Of a stretch of 58,976 nt of DNA, positions 17,144 to 25,203 are shown one piece after another. The DNA comes from Flavobacteriaceae bacterium (GTDB taxonomy: Bacteria > Bacteroidota > Bacteroidia > Flavobacteriales > Flavobacteriaceae). Position numbers and translations under genes: made by a program. The notes beneath the pieces were generated by a model. The model was not told the DNA's origin and did no database searches. It worked only from the letters and a program-made list of their open reading frames with translations. The DNA lies in assembly GCA_947488595.1 (NCBI GenBank), contig CANKZI010000017.1, forward strand, positions 1 to 58,976, in the 5' to 3' direction. The first letter of the stretch is position 1. Every line of letters begins with the position of its first letter.

Positions 17144-18206
17144 CCTCAACGGTCCATCCGAATGTGTCTTCGGCTAAATTATATTGTATTTTTGTTAGTT
17201 TTTCTTTTAATTGCAAAGCAACCGAATTTGTTGTTTTTGGCAATTCATAATAAACATCTTGGTACGAAAGTCCAACAATTGGATTGACAACAGCCGCAGT
17301 TCCGGCGCCAAATACTTCCATTAAAGTTCCGTTTTTAGCCGCTTCAATAACTTCATCAACAAAAACGGTGCGTACTTCGACTTTAATTCCGTCTCTTTCT
17401 GCAATAGCAATTAGACTTTTTCGGGTAACGCCATCCAAAATACGTTCACTTGTTGGAGCGGTGTATAAAGTATCATTGATTCTAAAAAAAACATTCATTG
17501 TTCCAGCTTCTTCTAATTTGGTATGAGTGGCGTCATCAGTCCAAATTATTTGCTGAAAACCTTTTTCATTGGCTAATTTTGTTGGATAAAATTGAGCCGA
17601 ATAATTACCGGCTGCCTTGGCTGCACCAATTCCGCCATTGGCTGCGCGGCTGTAGTGTTCGGCAATAATTACCTTGACTTCGCCAGAATAATAAGATTTT
17701 GCAGGCGACAAAATAATCATGAAACGGTACTGTGTTGAAGGCGCAGCAATTACACCAGTACCAACAGCAATCATAAAAGGTCTAATGTACAAAGTATTTC
17801 CAACGCCTTTTTTTATCCAATCTCTTTCTAAATCAATCAGTTGACGCATTCCATCTATGAAAATCCATTCTTCAACTTCGGGCATCGCCATCCTAACAGC
17901 TGATTTATTGAAACGCTCAAAATTTTGATCCGGACGAAAAAGCCAAACTTTATCGTCATCATCCTTGTAGGCTTTCATTCCTTCAAAAATAGCTTGTCCA
18001 TAATGGAAAACTTTTGCTGATGGATCCAATAAAAAAGGTGCATAAGGTATGATTTCGGGTTTTTGCCAAGCACCTTCTTTGAAATCACAAACCAACATAT
18101 AATCTGTAAAGGTGGTTCCGAAAGTTAGGGTGTCAAAATCAACACTATCAATTTTTGATGAAGTAGTACGTACTATATCGATTTCGTGAGTAGTTCTTAA
18201 ACTCAT
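17139..18206 (-). CDS. ilvE: Branched-chain amino acid aminotransferase
   Basis: It carries out the last step of Leu, Ile and Val synthesis and the first step of their breakdown, using PLP and 2-oxoglutarate. The 355-aa protein is of the longer (eukaryote and Bacteroidota) type. Visible motifs are FHYGQAIFEGMKAY, LYIRPFMIAVGTGVIAAPS, the PLP lysine in GAAKAAGNYS (about 218), EEAGTMNVFF and ILDGVTRKSLI with FGAGTAAVV for the phosphate cup. It works in the same pathway area as the fused 2-oxoacid dehydrogenase at 37830-40265 if that enzyme uses branched-chain substrates. Confidence 0.96.
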   Translation of the reverse strand: MSLRTTHEIDIVRTTSSKIDSVDFDTLTFGTTFTDYMLVCDFKEGAWQKPEIIPYAPFLLDPSAKVFHYGQAIFEGMKAYKDDDDKVWLFRPDQNFERFNKSAVRMAMPEVEEWIFIDGMRQLIDLERDWIKKGVGNTLYIRPFMIAVGTGVIAAPSTQYRFMIILSPAKSYYSGEVKVIIAEHYSRAANGGIGAAKAAGNYSAQFYPTKLANEKGFQQIIWTDDATHTKLEEAGTMNVFFRINDTLYTAPTSERILDGVTRKSLIAIAERDGIKVEVRTVFVDEVIEAAKNGTLMEVFGAGTAAVVNPIVGLSYQDVYYELPKTTNSVALQLKEKLTKIQYNLAEDTFGWTVEV

Positions 18207-18435
18207 TTATGGGTTTTTATATTTTAAAACAGAGATTTAAACTATTGATTAGCAATTGTTTGTAAATTCATTTTAAAAATTAATATTGGAATAAACTATT
18301 TTTGGCTAAATTAACAAAAATTACAATGCTTTTTCGTTTGCAAATAAATAATTTATAACTTTTCTCATTTTAATTTCGGACCACTTAATTTATTGTTGAT
18401 TTGGTAACAATAATTGAAAAAAGTTAAAATATTGA

Positions 18436-18465
18436 TTTGATGTTGCAATAATCTCTTTATTTTTG
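18436..18465 (+). promoter_or_regulatory. Promoter of the DUF4920 operon
   Basis: TTTG (18436-18439), an 18-nt spacer and TATTTTTG (18458-18465) stand 31 nt before the ATG at 18497. The region upstream (18207-18435) holds no gene I can see. Confidence 0.7.
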
Positions 18466-18496
18466 TAGTCTAAAAAATATATTAAACTGAATCATT

Positions 18497-18988
18497 ATGA
18501 AAAAATTAATAGTGTTGGCCTTTACTTTAGCCATTTTTGTTGGGTGTAATAAAAAAGCGGAAAAACATTCAGCAACACCTGAAATTGTTTACAGTTCATT
18601 TGGTGACAGTATTTCTGACGAAGGCGCTGTTACAAAAGAAGAAATGCTAAAAAAATTCGATGCTTTGAAAGAAGGCGACACGCTAAATGTCAAATTCAAA
18701 TCAAAAATAAATGATGTTTGCCAAAAGAAAGGTTGTTGGATGAAATTGGATTTGGCCAACGAAAAGGAAGCTTTTGTAAAGTTCAAAGATTATGCTTTTT
18801 TTATGCCTTTAAACTCAAAAAACGAAGAAGTTGTAGTTAATGGAAAAGCTTATGTAAGCGTTGAAAGTATCGAAGAATTGAAGCATTATGCAAAAGACGG
18901 TGGCGCTTCTCAAGCAGCAATTGACAGTATTGTTGCTCCAAAAACTACCTATTCTTTTATGGCTGATGGCGTTTTAATGCAAAAATAA
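18497..18988 (+). CDS. DUF4920 lipoprotein
   Basis: A 163-aa lipoprotein (lipobox FVGC, Cys17). The DUF4920 core can be read as the FGDSISDEGAV start, then the conserved DVCQKKGCWMKL Cys pair (C-x4-C) and VKFKDYAFFMP. The paired cysteines suggest metal or redox binding, but the role is unknown. First gene of a tight set: its stop touches the ATG of the CXXCH lipoprotein, which in turn overlaps mnmD. Confidence 0.88.
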   Translation: MKKLIVLAFTLAIFVGCNKKAEKHSATPEIVYSSFGDSISDEGAVTKEEMLKKFDALKEGDTLNVKFKSKINDVCQKKGCWMKLDLANEKEAFVKFKDYAFFMPLNSKNEEVVVNGKAYVSVESIEELKHYAKDGGASQAAIDSIVAPKTTYSFMADGVLMQK

Positions 18989-19441
18989 ATGAAAAATATC
19001 TTGTTGTTTTTGGTTTGTGTTTTTTTGTTTTCATGTAATAAAAGCAATAACCAGTCTGAAAGTAAAGCTACCACAGTAGATCGTATTCCAAAAAAAGAAA
19101 AAGAATTCGAAATGTATGAACTTTCCGAAATGGCAGCTTTGATGGAACAAATGTATGTGGACAATGAAAGACTCAAAAAACGCATTAAAAACGGAGATAA
19201 TATTGGCAAATTCCCGAATCATTTTCTAAAGATTCATAAAGCAGTAATGACAGATTCGACCGACAATGATACTTTTTTTAAACAGCAAGCCAACGCTTTT
19301 ATAAAAGCACAAACATTGATTTATGAGGATCCGAAAAACGCCAAACAGCATTTTAATGATGGTGTGAGTACTTGTGTTGCTTGTCATCAAGTAAAATGTA
19401 GTGGGCCGATTCCAAGAATAAAGAAATTGTATATCGAATAA
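18989..19441 (+). CDS. Lipoprotein with a CXXCH haem-binding motif
   Basis: A 150-aa lipoprotein (FLFSC, Cys16). The middle is helical and charged. Near the C-terminus CVACH (129-133) is a c-type haem attachment motif, followed by another Cys (137) and the sequence GPIPRIKKL. It therefore probably carries one covalently bound haem in the periplasm or outer membrane. The second axial ligand is not obvious; several His and Met lie at 78-87. It starts on the base after the DUF4920 stop. The pairing of two Cys-containing lipoproteins suggests a shared redox or metal task. Confidence 0.75.
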   Translation: MKNILLFLVCVFLFSCNKSNNQSESKATTVDRIPKKEKEFEMYELSEMAALMEQMYVDNERLKKRIKNGDNIGKFPNHFLKIHKAVMTDSTDNDTFFKQQANAFIKAQTLIYEDPKNAKQHFNDGVSTCVACHQVKCSGPIPRIKKLYIE

Positions 19442-20103
19442 TGCAGCGAAAAATCATTACAACATCTGATGGTTCTACAACCATTCAGTTGACAGATTGG
19501 GACGAAAATTACCACTCTAAACACGGCGCAATTCAAGAAGCAAAACATGTATTTATTAAAAACGGACTTTCGTTGTTCAAAGAAAAATCGGTTGCCATTA
19601 TGGAAATTGGTTTCGGAACGGGATTGAATGCTTTTATTACTTTTTTAGAATCGATTGCAATCGAGCAGCAAATAGAATATGTTGGTGTCGAAGCTTATCC
19701 AGTGCTTGCTGAAGAAATTCTCGCAATGAATTATGTTTCAGAATTGGATGCACAAAACCATCAAATTATTTTTGAGATGATGCACCAATTGCCTTGGGAT
19801 AAAAAACACAATTTAACTGACCATTTTTCACTTACCAAGAGAAAACAGTTTTTTGATTCAGTAGCTGATGTTGCAGCATTTGACTTGATCTATTTTGATG
19901 CTTTTGGTTATCGGGTGCAACCTGAATTATGGAGTACATCAATTTTTCAAAAAATGTATGATGCACTTAAAGACAAAGGTGTTTTAGTTACTTATGCCGC
20001 ACGTGGCATAGTAAAACGCAGTATGCAAGAAGTAGGTTTTACGGTTGAAAAGCTGGATGGACCTCCCGGTAAAAGAGAAATGTTCAGAGCAACAAAAGGC
20101 TAA
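19441..20103 (+). CDS. mnmD: tRNA 5-methylaminomethyl-2-thiouridine methyltransferase
   Basis: It methylates nm5(s2)U34 of tRNA to mnm5(s2)U, the MnmC1 half-reaction. The 220-aa protein is the stand-alone methyltransferase without the FAD domain of MnmC. Signs are the N-terminal TSDGSTTIQL and YHSKHGAIQEAKHVF, the AdoMet loop EIGFGTGLNAF (about 57-67), and DLIYFDAFG with the C-terminal VTYAARG, VKRSMQEVGFTVEKLDGPPGK. Its ATG overlaps the preceding stop by one base, so it is co-translated with two lipoproteins of unrelated function. Confidence 0.93.
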   Translation: MQRKIITTSDGSTTIQLTDWDENYHSKHGAIQEAKHVFIKNGLSLFKEKSVAIMEIGFGTGLNAFITFLESIAIEQQIEYVGVEAYPVLAEEILAMNYVSELDAQNHQIIFEMMHQLPWDKKHNLTDHFSLTKRKQFFDSVADVAAFDLIYFDAFGYRVQPELWSTSIFQKMYDALKDKGVLVTYAARGIVKRSMQEVGFTVEKLDGPPGKREMFRATKG

Positions 20104-20235
20104 TTTTTTAAGGTGTGTCAAGAATTTTGATACATCTTCCATTTAATTAACATTTTAAAACGAAATCGTATTCGTAATTTTTTTAAATTTGAATGAACAA
20201 TTATTATTTAACCTTTAAAAGTTTAAATTCATTCC

Positions 20236-20433
20236 ATGAAGAAAACGATGTTTGCTTACACAAAGAACATACTCGAAAGAGTAAGTTTTGACCCTTTACT
20301 GTTTTGCAAGGAGTTAGAAAAAGCGCTAAAAATTCTTTTGCCTTACGAAATTGAACAACTAACTGAATGGCTTTTGCAGTACACTAAAGAAAAGCCTGAA
20401 TTAAAACAATATCAATTTTTATTAAATTCATAA
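20236..20433 (+). CDS. Small conserved-looking protein of unknown function
   Basis: A 65-aa soluble, helical protein (KNILERVSFDPLLFCKELEKALKILL is the most regular part). No motif is recognised. Support comes from a TAAATTTG box at 20184-20191, a clean ATG, and the terminator directly after it (20438-20463). The gap 20104-20235 holds only this promoter region. Confidence 0.6.
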   Translation: MKKTMFAYTKNILERVSFDPLLFCKELEKALKILLPYEIEQLTEWLLQYTKEKPELKQYQFLLNS

Positions 20434-20437
20434 AACT

Positions 20438-20463
20438 AAAGGAGCCTAAATAGCTCCTTTTTT
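20438..20463 (+). terminator. Bidirectional terminator between the 65-aa gene and oxyR
   Basis: AAAGGAGC (20438-20445) pairs with GCTCCTTT (20453-20460), and T continues. The reverse strand also ends in T. Confidence 0.85.
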
Positions 20464-20470
20464 CTTGCTT

Positions 20471-21412
20471 TTATTTTTTGCCCAATGGACTTACAATTTG
20501 AACATTTTGAAAAACGATTGCACCTTTTACAACGCCAGCAATAGTGTTTCGTAATGCATCAATAATATGAATTTTTAATTGGGTTTTCGGAAAAATAAGA
20601 CTGACTTCTCGCGCTGGTTTCGGTTCTTTAAAATGTCGCAGTTTGTTTTTATCTTTCTCTTTTAAATCCAACGTATGCAAATAAGGTAGCAGTGTAGTTC
20701 CTAATCCTTCGTCGGCCAATTTGATTAATGTTTCAAAACTACCGCTTTCAATTTGAAAATTAGCATTTTCGGAAGTGGTAATGTTTTTACATAGGTTTAA
20801 AATGCCATCTCGAAAACAATGTCCGTCTTGAAGGAGTAAAATTTCATCCAAATCCAGATCGCTAATCTCGATTTCTTCTTTTTGTGCAATGCTATGATTT
20901 TCTGGAATATAAGCGACAAAGGGTTCGAAATACAAAACCACTTCTTTGATTTTTTCTTCATTTAGCGGCGTTGCGGCAATAGCGGCATCAAGATGACCAT
21001 TCTTCAATTTTAGTATGATCTCGTCTGTATTCAATTCTTCAATAATCAATTTAACTTTTGGGTATTTTTTAATAAAATTATTTAAAAACATCGGCAAAAG
21101 CGTTGGCATGATGGTCGGAATGATTCCCAAACGAAATTCACCTCCAATAAAGCCTTTTTGTTGATCAACAATATCTTTTATTCTACCCGATTCATTGACA
21201 ATGTTTTTGGCTTGATTTACAATTTTTTGTCCGATATCGGTCAGCTGAATGGGTTTTTTGCTTCGGTCAAAAATTAAAATACCAAGTTCGTCTTCAATTT
21301 TCTGAATTTGCATGCTTAAAGTAGGCTGGGTGACAAAGCACTTTTCGGCAGCAAGTGTAAAATTTTTGTGTTCGGCTACAGCGAGAACATATTGCAATTG
21401 GGTGATGGTCAT
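20471..21412 (-). CDS. oxyR: Hydrogen peroxide-sensing regulator OxyR (LysR family)
   Basis: A LysR-type activator that senses peroxide through a disulfide. The 313-aa protein has the N-terminal winged helix-turn-helix (LAVAEHKNFTLAAEKCFVTQ region, 10-29) and a periplasmic-binding-like effector domain. The redox pair is C199 (GHCFRD) and C208 (NLCK), at the same numbers and in the same context as E. coli OxyR. It is divergent from dps, its classical target, with a dyad between them. A TATATTTG box (21432-21439, minus strand) lies 19 nt before its ATG. Confidence 0.95.
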   Translation of the reverse strand: MTITQLQYVLAVAEHKNFTLAAEKCFVTQPTLSMQIQKIEDELGILIFDRSKKPIQLTDIGQKIVNQAKNIVNESGRIKDIVDQQKGFIGGEFRLGIIPTIMPTLLPMFLNNFIKKYPKVKLIIEELNTDEIILKLKNGHLDAAIAATPLNEEKIKEVVLYFEPFVAYIPENHSIAQKEEIEISDLDLDEILLLQDGHCFRDGILNLCKNITTSENANFQIESGSFETLIKLADEGLGTTLLPYLHTLDLKEKDKNKLRHFKEPKPAREVSLIFPKTQLKIHIIDALRNTIAGVVKGAIVFQNVQIVSPLGKK

Positions 21413-21452
21413 AGTATCATTTTTTTTGATGCAAATATAAAAAGGATAAGTT

Positions 21453-21475
21453 AAAACAATAGTTCGTATAGTTTT
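21453..21475. promoter_or_regulatory. Candidate OxyR operator between oxyR and dps
   Basis: A 23-bp imperfect dyad, AAAAC-n-ATA-n5-TAT-n-GTTTT, with 16 of 23 positions symmetric, is centred at 21464. The oxyR box TATATTTG (21432-21439) and dps box TAGATTTG (21483-21490) flank it, and both lack a TTG box. The dyad covers the place where the TTG box of each promoter would be, as for an activator of class II type or an autorepressor. Confidence 0.6.
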
Positions 21476-21510
21476 TATTTTTTAGATTTGATTTTATAAC
21501 ATTAGAAATT

Positions 21511-21990
21511 ATGAAAACCAATATTTTAGGGCTACCAATAAAAGAATCGGAATTAATTGTGACCGATTTGAATGTGCTTTTATCAAGCTTTCAAGTTTAT
21601 TATCAAAATCTACGTGGCATTCATTGGAACATTCGTGGCAAACGTTTTTTTGATTTGCATGTAAAATTTGAAGAATTATATAACGACGCACAATTAAAAA
21701 TAGATTTGATAGCTGAACGAGTTTTAACAATTGGTGGAACACCATTGCACACTTTTGAAGACTATATTAAAAGCAATATGATTAAAGTGGGGAAAAATAT
21801 TTCGGTTGACGAAAAAGCTGTACATCTCATTGTTAACTCGTTATCAGAATTATTAAAAATCGAAAGGGTCATTTTGGAACAATCGGCAACAATAAACGAC
21901 GAAGGAACCAATGCGCTAATGAGCGATTTTATTGCCGAACAAGAAAAAACAATTTGGATGATGACGGCTTGGTTAGAAGAAACCTTATAG
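21511..21990 (+). CDS. dps: Dps ferritin-like DNA-protection protein
   Basis: Dps forms a dodecameric shell that oxidises ferrous iron with peroxide and protects DNA under oxidative stress or starvation. The 159-aa protein keeps the inter-subunit ferroxidase ligands H38 (IHWNIRG), H50 (FDLHVKFEELY), D65 and E69 at the family spacing. It has no long basic N-terminal tail, so DNA binding may be weak. The divergent oxyR and the dyad at 21453-21475 argue for peroxide control. The hairpin at 22006-22042 ends the unit. Confidence 0.95.
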   Translation: MKTNILGLPIKESELIVTDLNVLLSSFQVYYQNLRGIHWNIRGKRFFDLHVKFEELYNDAQLKIDLIAERVLTIGGTPLHTFEDYIKSNMIKVGKNISVDEKAVHLIVNSLSELLKIERVILEQSATINDEGTNALMSDFIAEQEKTIWMMTAWLEETL

Positions 21991-22005
21991 TCTATTGCCA
22001 ATTGC

Positions 22006-22042
22006 AACAAAACCAGACGATATTAATATTGTCTGGCTTTGT
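22006..22042 (+). terminator. Hairpin after dps
   Basis: AACAAA-CCAGAC pairs with GTCTGG-TTTGTT (one mismatch) around a 12-nt AT loop. The U-tract is folded into the stem rather than free. Confidence 0.55.
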
Positions 22043-22119
22043 TATTTTAAGATGTTAAATTTGTTTTAAATAATTTACATTTGTATTCAATTCCTGTAGT
22101 TAAAAACTATTTTCGCATC

Positions 22120-22404
22120 ATGAAGTTAGCAGTAAAATTCGCCCTGATTATTTTTATAATTTTTTTATCAACGCCTACGATTGTAAGCTTGATAAAAAGC
22201 AGCTGCGACACGTCTGTTTTTTTTAGTTTGTCAGAAGAAGAACAAGTGCACAAGGAAGTAAAAGAGGTAAAAGCGGAGTTAAAATTTGCTAATTTTGATT
22301 TGATTGTACTTCCTAAATTGACTTCGAGTATCATTATTACCGAAAATCAATTGAAACACGACAATGTTTCAGCCGTAATATTCTCTCCTCCGCCTAATAT
22401 TTGA
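22120..22404 (+). CDS. Small protein with N-terminal membrane helix, unknown function
   Basis: A 94-aa protein: MKLAVKFALIIFIIFLSTPTIVSLI is a signal anchor or signal peptide, and the rest is charged with a Glu/Lys run (SEEEQVHKEVKEVKAELKF). The ATG at 22120 is chosen because the longer frame begins at a TTG that overlaps the promoter-like box TACATTTG (22076-22083). I do not recognise it. It stands 83 nt upstream of the SulP gene in the same direction and may be expressed with it. Confidence 0.55.
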   Translation: MKLAVKFALIIFIIFLSTPTIVSLIKSSCDTSVFFSLSEEEQVHKEVKEVKAELKFANFDLIVLPKLTSSIIITENQLKHDNVSAVIFSPPPNI

Positions 22405-22487
22405 TATCAATTTTTCGATAACAATCATTTCCGTTTAAGTTTTTAATTCGGAATTATCATTTATTTATTTCAATTTAGTTAGGTATT

Positions 22488-24143
22488 ATGACAAAAAAAA
22501 TCAACTTTTTTGCCAACCTTAAATCAGACTTTGCTTCTGGTTTGGTTGTGTTTTTAGTAGCACTTCCATTGTGCTTAGGAATTGCATTAGCATCGGGCGC
22601 ACCGCCATTATCCGGAATTATATCCGGAATTATCGGTGGTATTATTGTTGGTTATTTGAGTAAATCGCATTTGAGTGTTTCAGGACCAGCGGCCGGATTG
22701 ACGGCAATCGTATTAAAAGCAATTACCGATCTTGGTGCTTTTGATATTTTTTTGACAGCGGTTTTTATTGCTGGTTTGATTCAACTCGCATTAGGATTTA
22801 TAAAAGCTGGCACAATATCTAATTATTTTCCAAACAATGTTATCGAAGGCATGTTGGCTGGAATCGGTGTTATTATAATTTTGAAACAAATTCCCCATGC
22901 CTTGGGTTATGATGGCGATTTTGAAGGTGATGAGGCTTTTTTGCAAAGTGACGGAAAAAATACGTTTTCAGAGTTATTTTCGATTGTAGATCATTTACAA
23001 TTGGGTTCTATTATAATCGCTTTGGTTTCGCTTGCGATTTTGATAAGTTGGAATAAGGTCCCCTTTCTTAAAAATCTAAAATTGGTTCCTGCAGCATTGA
23101 TTGCTGTGGCTTTTGGTATTGTTTTGAATGAAATTTTTATTCGTTCCGGAAGTGACTTTTCCATTTCAAAAGAACATTTAGTGGCTTTGCCCGTTCCAAC
23201 TACAATCGAGGATTTTAAAAATATAATCATAACACCTGATTTTTCGGGATTTTTGAATAAAAAAGTTTGGATAACTGCTGCGACAATCGCGGTCGTAGCA
23301 TCAATAGAGACGCTCTTGTGTATTGAAGCATCTGATCGTATGGACGCACAAAAACGTTACACCGACACCAATGTTGAACTTAAGGCGCAAGGTGTTGGCA
23401 ATATTTTGAGTTCGCTTTTGGGCGGATTGCCAATGACTTCTGTTGTTGTAAGGACTTCGGCAAATAACGCTGCTGGCGCAAAATCAAAAATGTCATCAAT
23501 CATACATGGCTTGTTTTTATTGGTTAGTGTGCTAACTATCCCTTTTTTACTAAATAAAATTCCATTGGCTACTTTGGCGGCTATTTTACTAATGGTTGGC
23601 TACAAGTTGGCCAAACCATCAACAGTCAAACATTTTTGGGAGAAAGGCAAATACCAATTTGTTCCTTTTATAATAACGCTTTTGGGAGTTGTATTTATTG
23701 ATTTGCTTTGGGGTGTTGGATTAGGTTTAATTATTAGCGTAATTTTCATAATGAAGGGCAATCTCAAAAAAGCATATAATTTTAGAAAAGAACAATATGT
23801 TGATGGCGATGTTATTCATATTGATTTGGCACAAGAAGTTTCGTTTCTAAACAAAGCTGCGATAAAAGCAACTTTGAGCGAGATTCCCGAAAATTCAAAA
23901 GTAATTATAACAGCTCATGATACGGTTTATATTGCACATGATATTTTGGATTTGATTCATGAATTTAAGACCATCCGTGCCAAAGAAAGCAATATTAAAG
24001 TAAAACTCAAGGGATTTAAAAAAGCTTACCAACTCGAAAATTCAGAAGAAACTTTAAACAAAGTCACCGTTGAACATTATTATGATGCCGCAAAACGTAC
24101 TTTTGTAAAGAAAGAAATAATTGAGGATAAATTTTCAAATTAA
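22488..24143 (+). CDS. SulP family anion (probable bicarbonate) transporter
   Basis: A 551-aa SLC26/SulP transporter. The N-terminal transport domain starts with SGLVVFLVALPLCLGIALASG and GIISGIIGGIIVGYLS, the central IGRMDA-like segment reads IEASDRMDAQKRYTDTN (about 280-296), and the C-terminal 100 residues form a STAS-like domain (GDVIHIDLAQEVSFLNKAA). SulP members carry sulfate, bicarbonate or other anions. The beta carbonic anhydrase 54 nt downstream points to bicarbonate. In rhodopsin-bearing flavobacteria such a pair has been proposed to feed anaplerotic CO2 fixation in light; here that is inference. Confidence 0.88.
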   Translation: MTKKINFFANLKSDFASGLVVFLVALPLCLGIALASGAPPLSGIISGIIGGIIVGYLSKSHLSVSGPAAGLTAIVLKAITDLGAFDIFLTAVFIAGLIQLALGFIKAGTISNYFPNNVIEGMLAGIGVIIILKQIPHALGYDGDFEGDEAFLQSDGKNTFSELFSIVDHLQLGSIIIALVSLAILISWNKVPFLKNLKLVPAALIAVAFGIVLNEIFIRSGSDFSISKEHLVALPVPTTIEDFKNIIITPDFSGFLNKKVWITAATIAVVASIETLLCIEASDRMDAQKRYTDTNVELKAQGVGNILSSLLGGLPMTSVVVRTSANNAAGAKSKMSSIIHGLFLLVSVLTIPFLLNKIPLATLAAILLMVGYKLAKPSTVKHFWEKGKYQFVPFIITLLGVVFIDLLWGVGLGLIISVIFIMKGNLKKAYNFRKEQYVDGDVIHIDLAQEVSFLNKAAIKATLSEIPENSKVIITAHDTVYIAHDILDLIHEFKTIRAKESNIKVKLKGFKKAYQLENSEETLNKVTVEHYYDAAKRTFVKKEIIEDKFSN

Positions 24144-24197
24144 CAAGTATAATAAGTAATTTTATAAATCAAACAATATCACAAAAAAATCATAAAT

Positions 24198-24833
24198 ATG
24201 GACGATTTTTACAAAAAAATATTAGACAATAACAAAATTTGGGTTGAAAATGCTTTGTTAAAAGACCCAAATTATTTTCAAGATTTAGCAAAAGGACAAA
24301 CGCCACCATTATTGTGGATTGGTTGTTCTGACAGCCGAGTGCCTGCCAACGAAATTATAGGAGCTAAACCAGGCGAAGTATTTGTGCATAGAAATATAGC
24401 CAATATGGTCATCCATTCTGATATGAACATGTTGAGTGTTTTGGATTATGCAGTAAATGTGCTAAAAGTTAAACATGTTTTGGTTTGTGGACATTATGGT
24501 TGTGGTGGTGTAAAAGCGGCAATGGGCAACGATTCTATTGGAATTATCGACAATTGGATCCGACATATTAAAGATGTATATCGTTTGCACCACACTTACC
24601 TTGACTCAATTATCAACGAGCAAGACCGTTTTAATACTTTTGTTGAATTGAATGTAAAAGAACAAGTATTTGATTTGGCCAAAACATCTATTGTGCAAGG
24701 CGCTTGGAGAAACGGACAAGAACTTACCGTTCATGGTTGGGTTTATGGTTTGAATTCGGGTTTTGTAACCGATTTGAATGTCAATATAAGTTCCGAAAAA
24801 GATTTAGACCAAGTTTATCAATTGAAGTTCTAA
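24198..24833 (+). CDS. can: Beta-class carbonic anhydrase
   Basis: It converts CO2 and bicarbonate with a zinc centre. The 211-aa protein has the ligand set of the beta class: C43 with D45 and R47 (CSDSRVP), H99 and C102 (CGHYGCGG). The DSR dyad gives Asp as the possible fourth ligand in the closed state. The N-terminal helix and length match the E. coli Can type. It lies directly behind the SulP gene and shares its terminator (24851-24886). Confidence 0.95.
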   Translation: MDDFYKKILDNNKIWVENALLKDPNYFQDLAKGQTPPLLWIGCSDSRVPANEIIGAKPGEVFVHRNIANMVIHSDMNMLSVLDYAVNVLKVKHVLVCGHYGCGGVKAAMGNDSIGIIDNWIRHIKDVYRLHHTYLDSIINEQDRFNTFVELNVKEQVFDLAKTSIVQGAWRNGQELTVHGWVYGLNSGFVTDLNVNISSEKDLDQVYQLKF

Positions 24834-24850
24834 ATTCGTATATAAAAAGC

Positions 24851-24886
24851 AAAAAAGGTTCAATCGCAAAATTGAACCTTTTTTTA
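24851..24886 (+). terminator. Terminator after sulP and carbonic anhydrase
   Basis: AAGGTTCAAT pairs with ATTGAACCTT around a 6-nt loop (24865-24870), with A-runs before and T-runs after, so it can act both ways. Confidence 0.92.
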
Positions 24887-24901
24887 TGTCTGATATTTAA
24901 A

Positions 24902-25018
24902 TCATACGTTTCCTAAAGTGTACAATTGTTGCAATGTTGGTGATGCGCTTTCGCCAGCAGGTTCTAAAGTAACAGCAAAAGCTTCGGCTCCAGCAGTAAT
25001 TTCGACAGCAAATATTTT
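24902..25018 (-). pseudogene. C-terminal remnant of an anti-sigma factor (RskA-like)
   Basis: On the minus strand a 38-codon open stretch, without a start codon and preceded in frame by TAA (25019-25021), reads as the C-terminal tail of an anti-sigma-K type regulator: AGAEAFAVTLEPAGES, then SPTLQQLYTLGNV and TGA. The FAVTLEPAG and PT...LYxxG words are characteristic of that domain. Nothing upstream (25022-25203) continues it in any frame, and no ECF sigma gene is near. It is best explained as what is left after a deletion. The gap 24887-25203 otherwise holds only the TATTTTTG box at 25178-25185 before the peroxidase gene. Confidence 0.65.
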
Positions 25019-25203
25019 TTAATCTGTATTTCAAAAATACCAATTTGCAAACTAAAGAAAGTCATTTTTAAAAGAAAAAGCATGTTTTAATGCTGAATAG
25101 CAACGTTTTTTTGTTGCGATGATTATTTTTTTAACAATTATTTATTTTTAATCGAAATAAAAATGCAGGTTTTTGACTATTTTTGTGCTTTAATTTGATA
25201 CAT

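Noticed and set aside
18207..18435. Possible small gene or RNA upstream of the DUF4920 operon
   Set aside because: AT-rich sequence without a stem, repeat or coding frame that I could support.
24851..24886. Hairpin considered as a riboswitch before the peroxidase gene
   Set aside because: A perfect stem with flanking A and T runs is a plain bidirectional terminator, and the peroxidase ATG is over 300 nt away.
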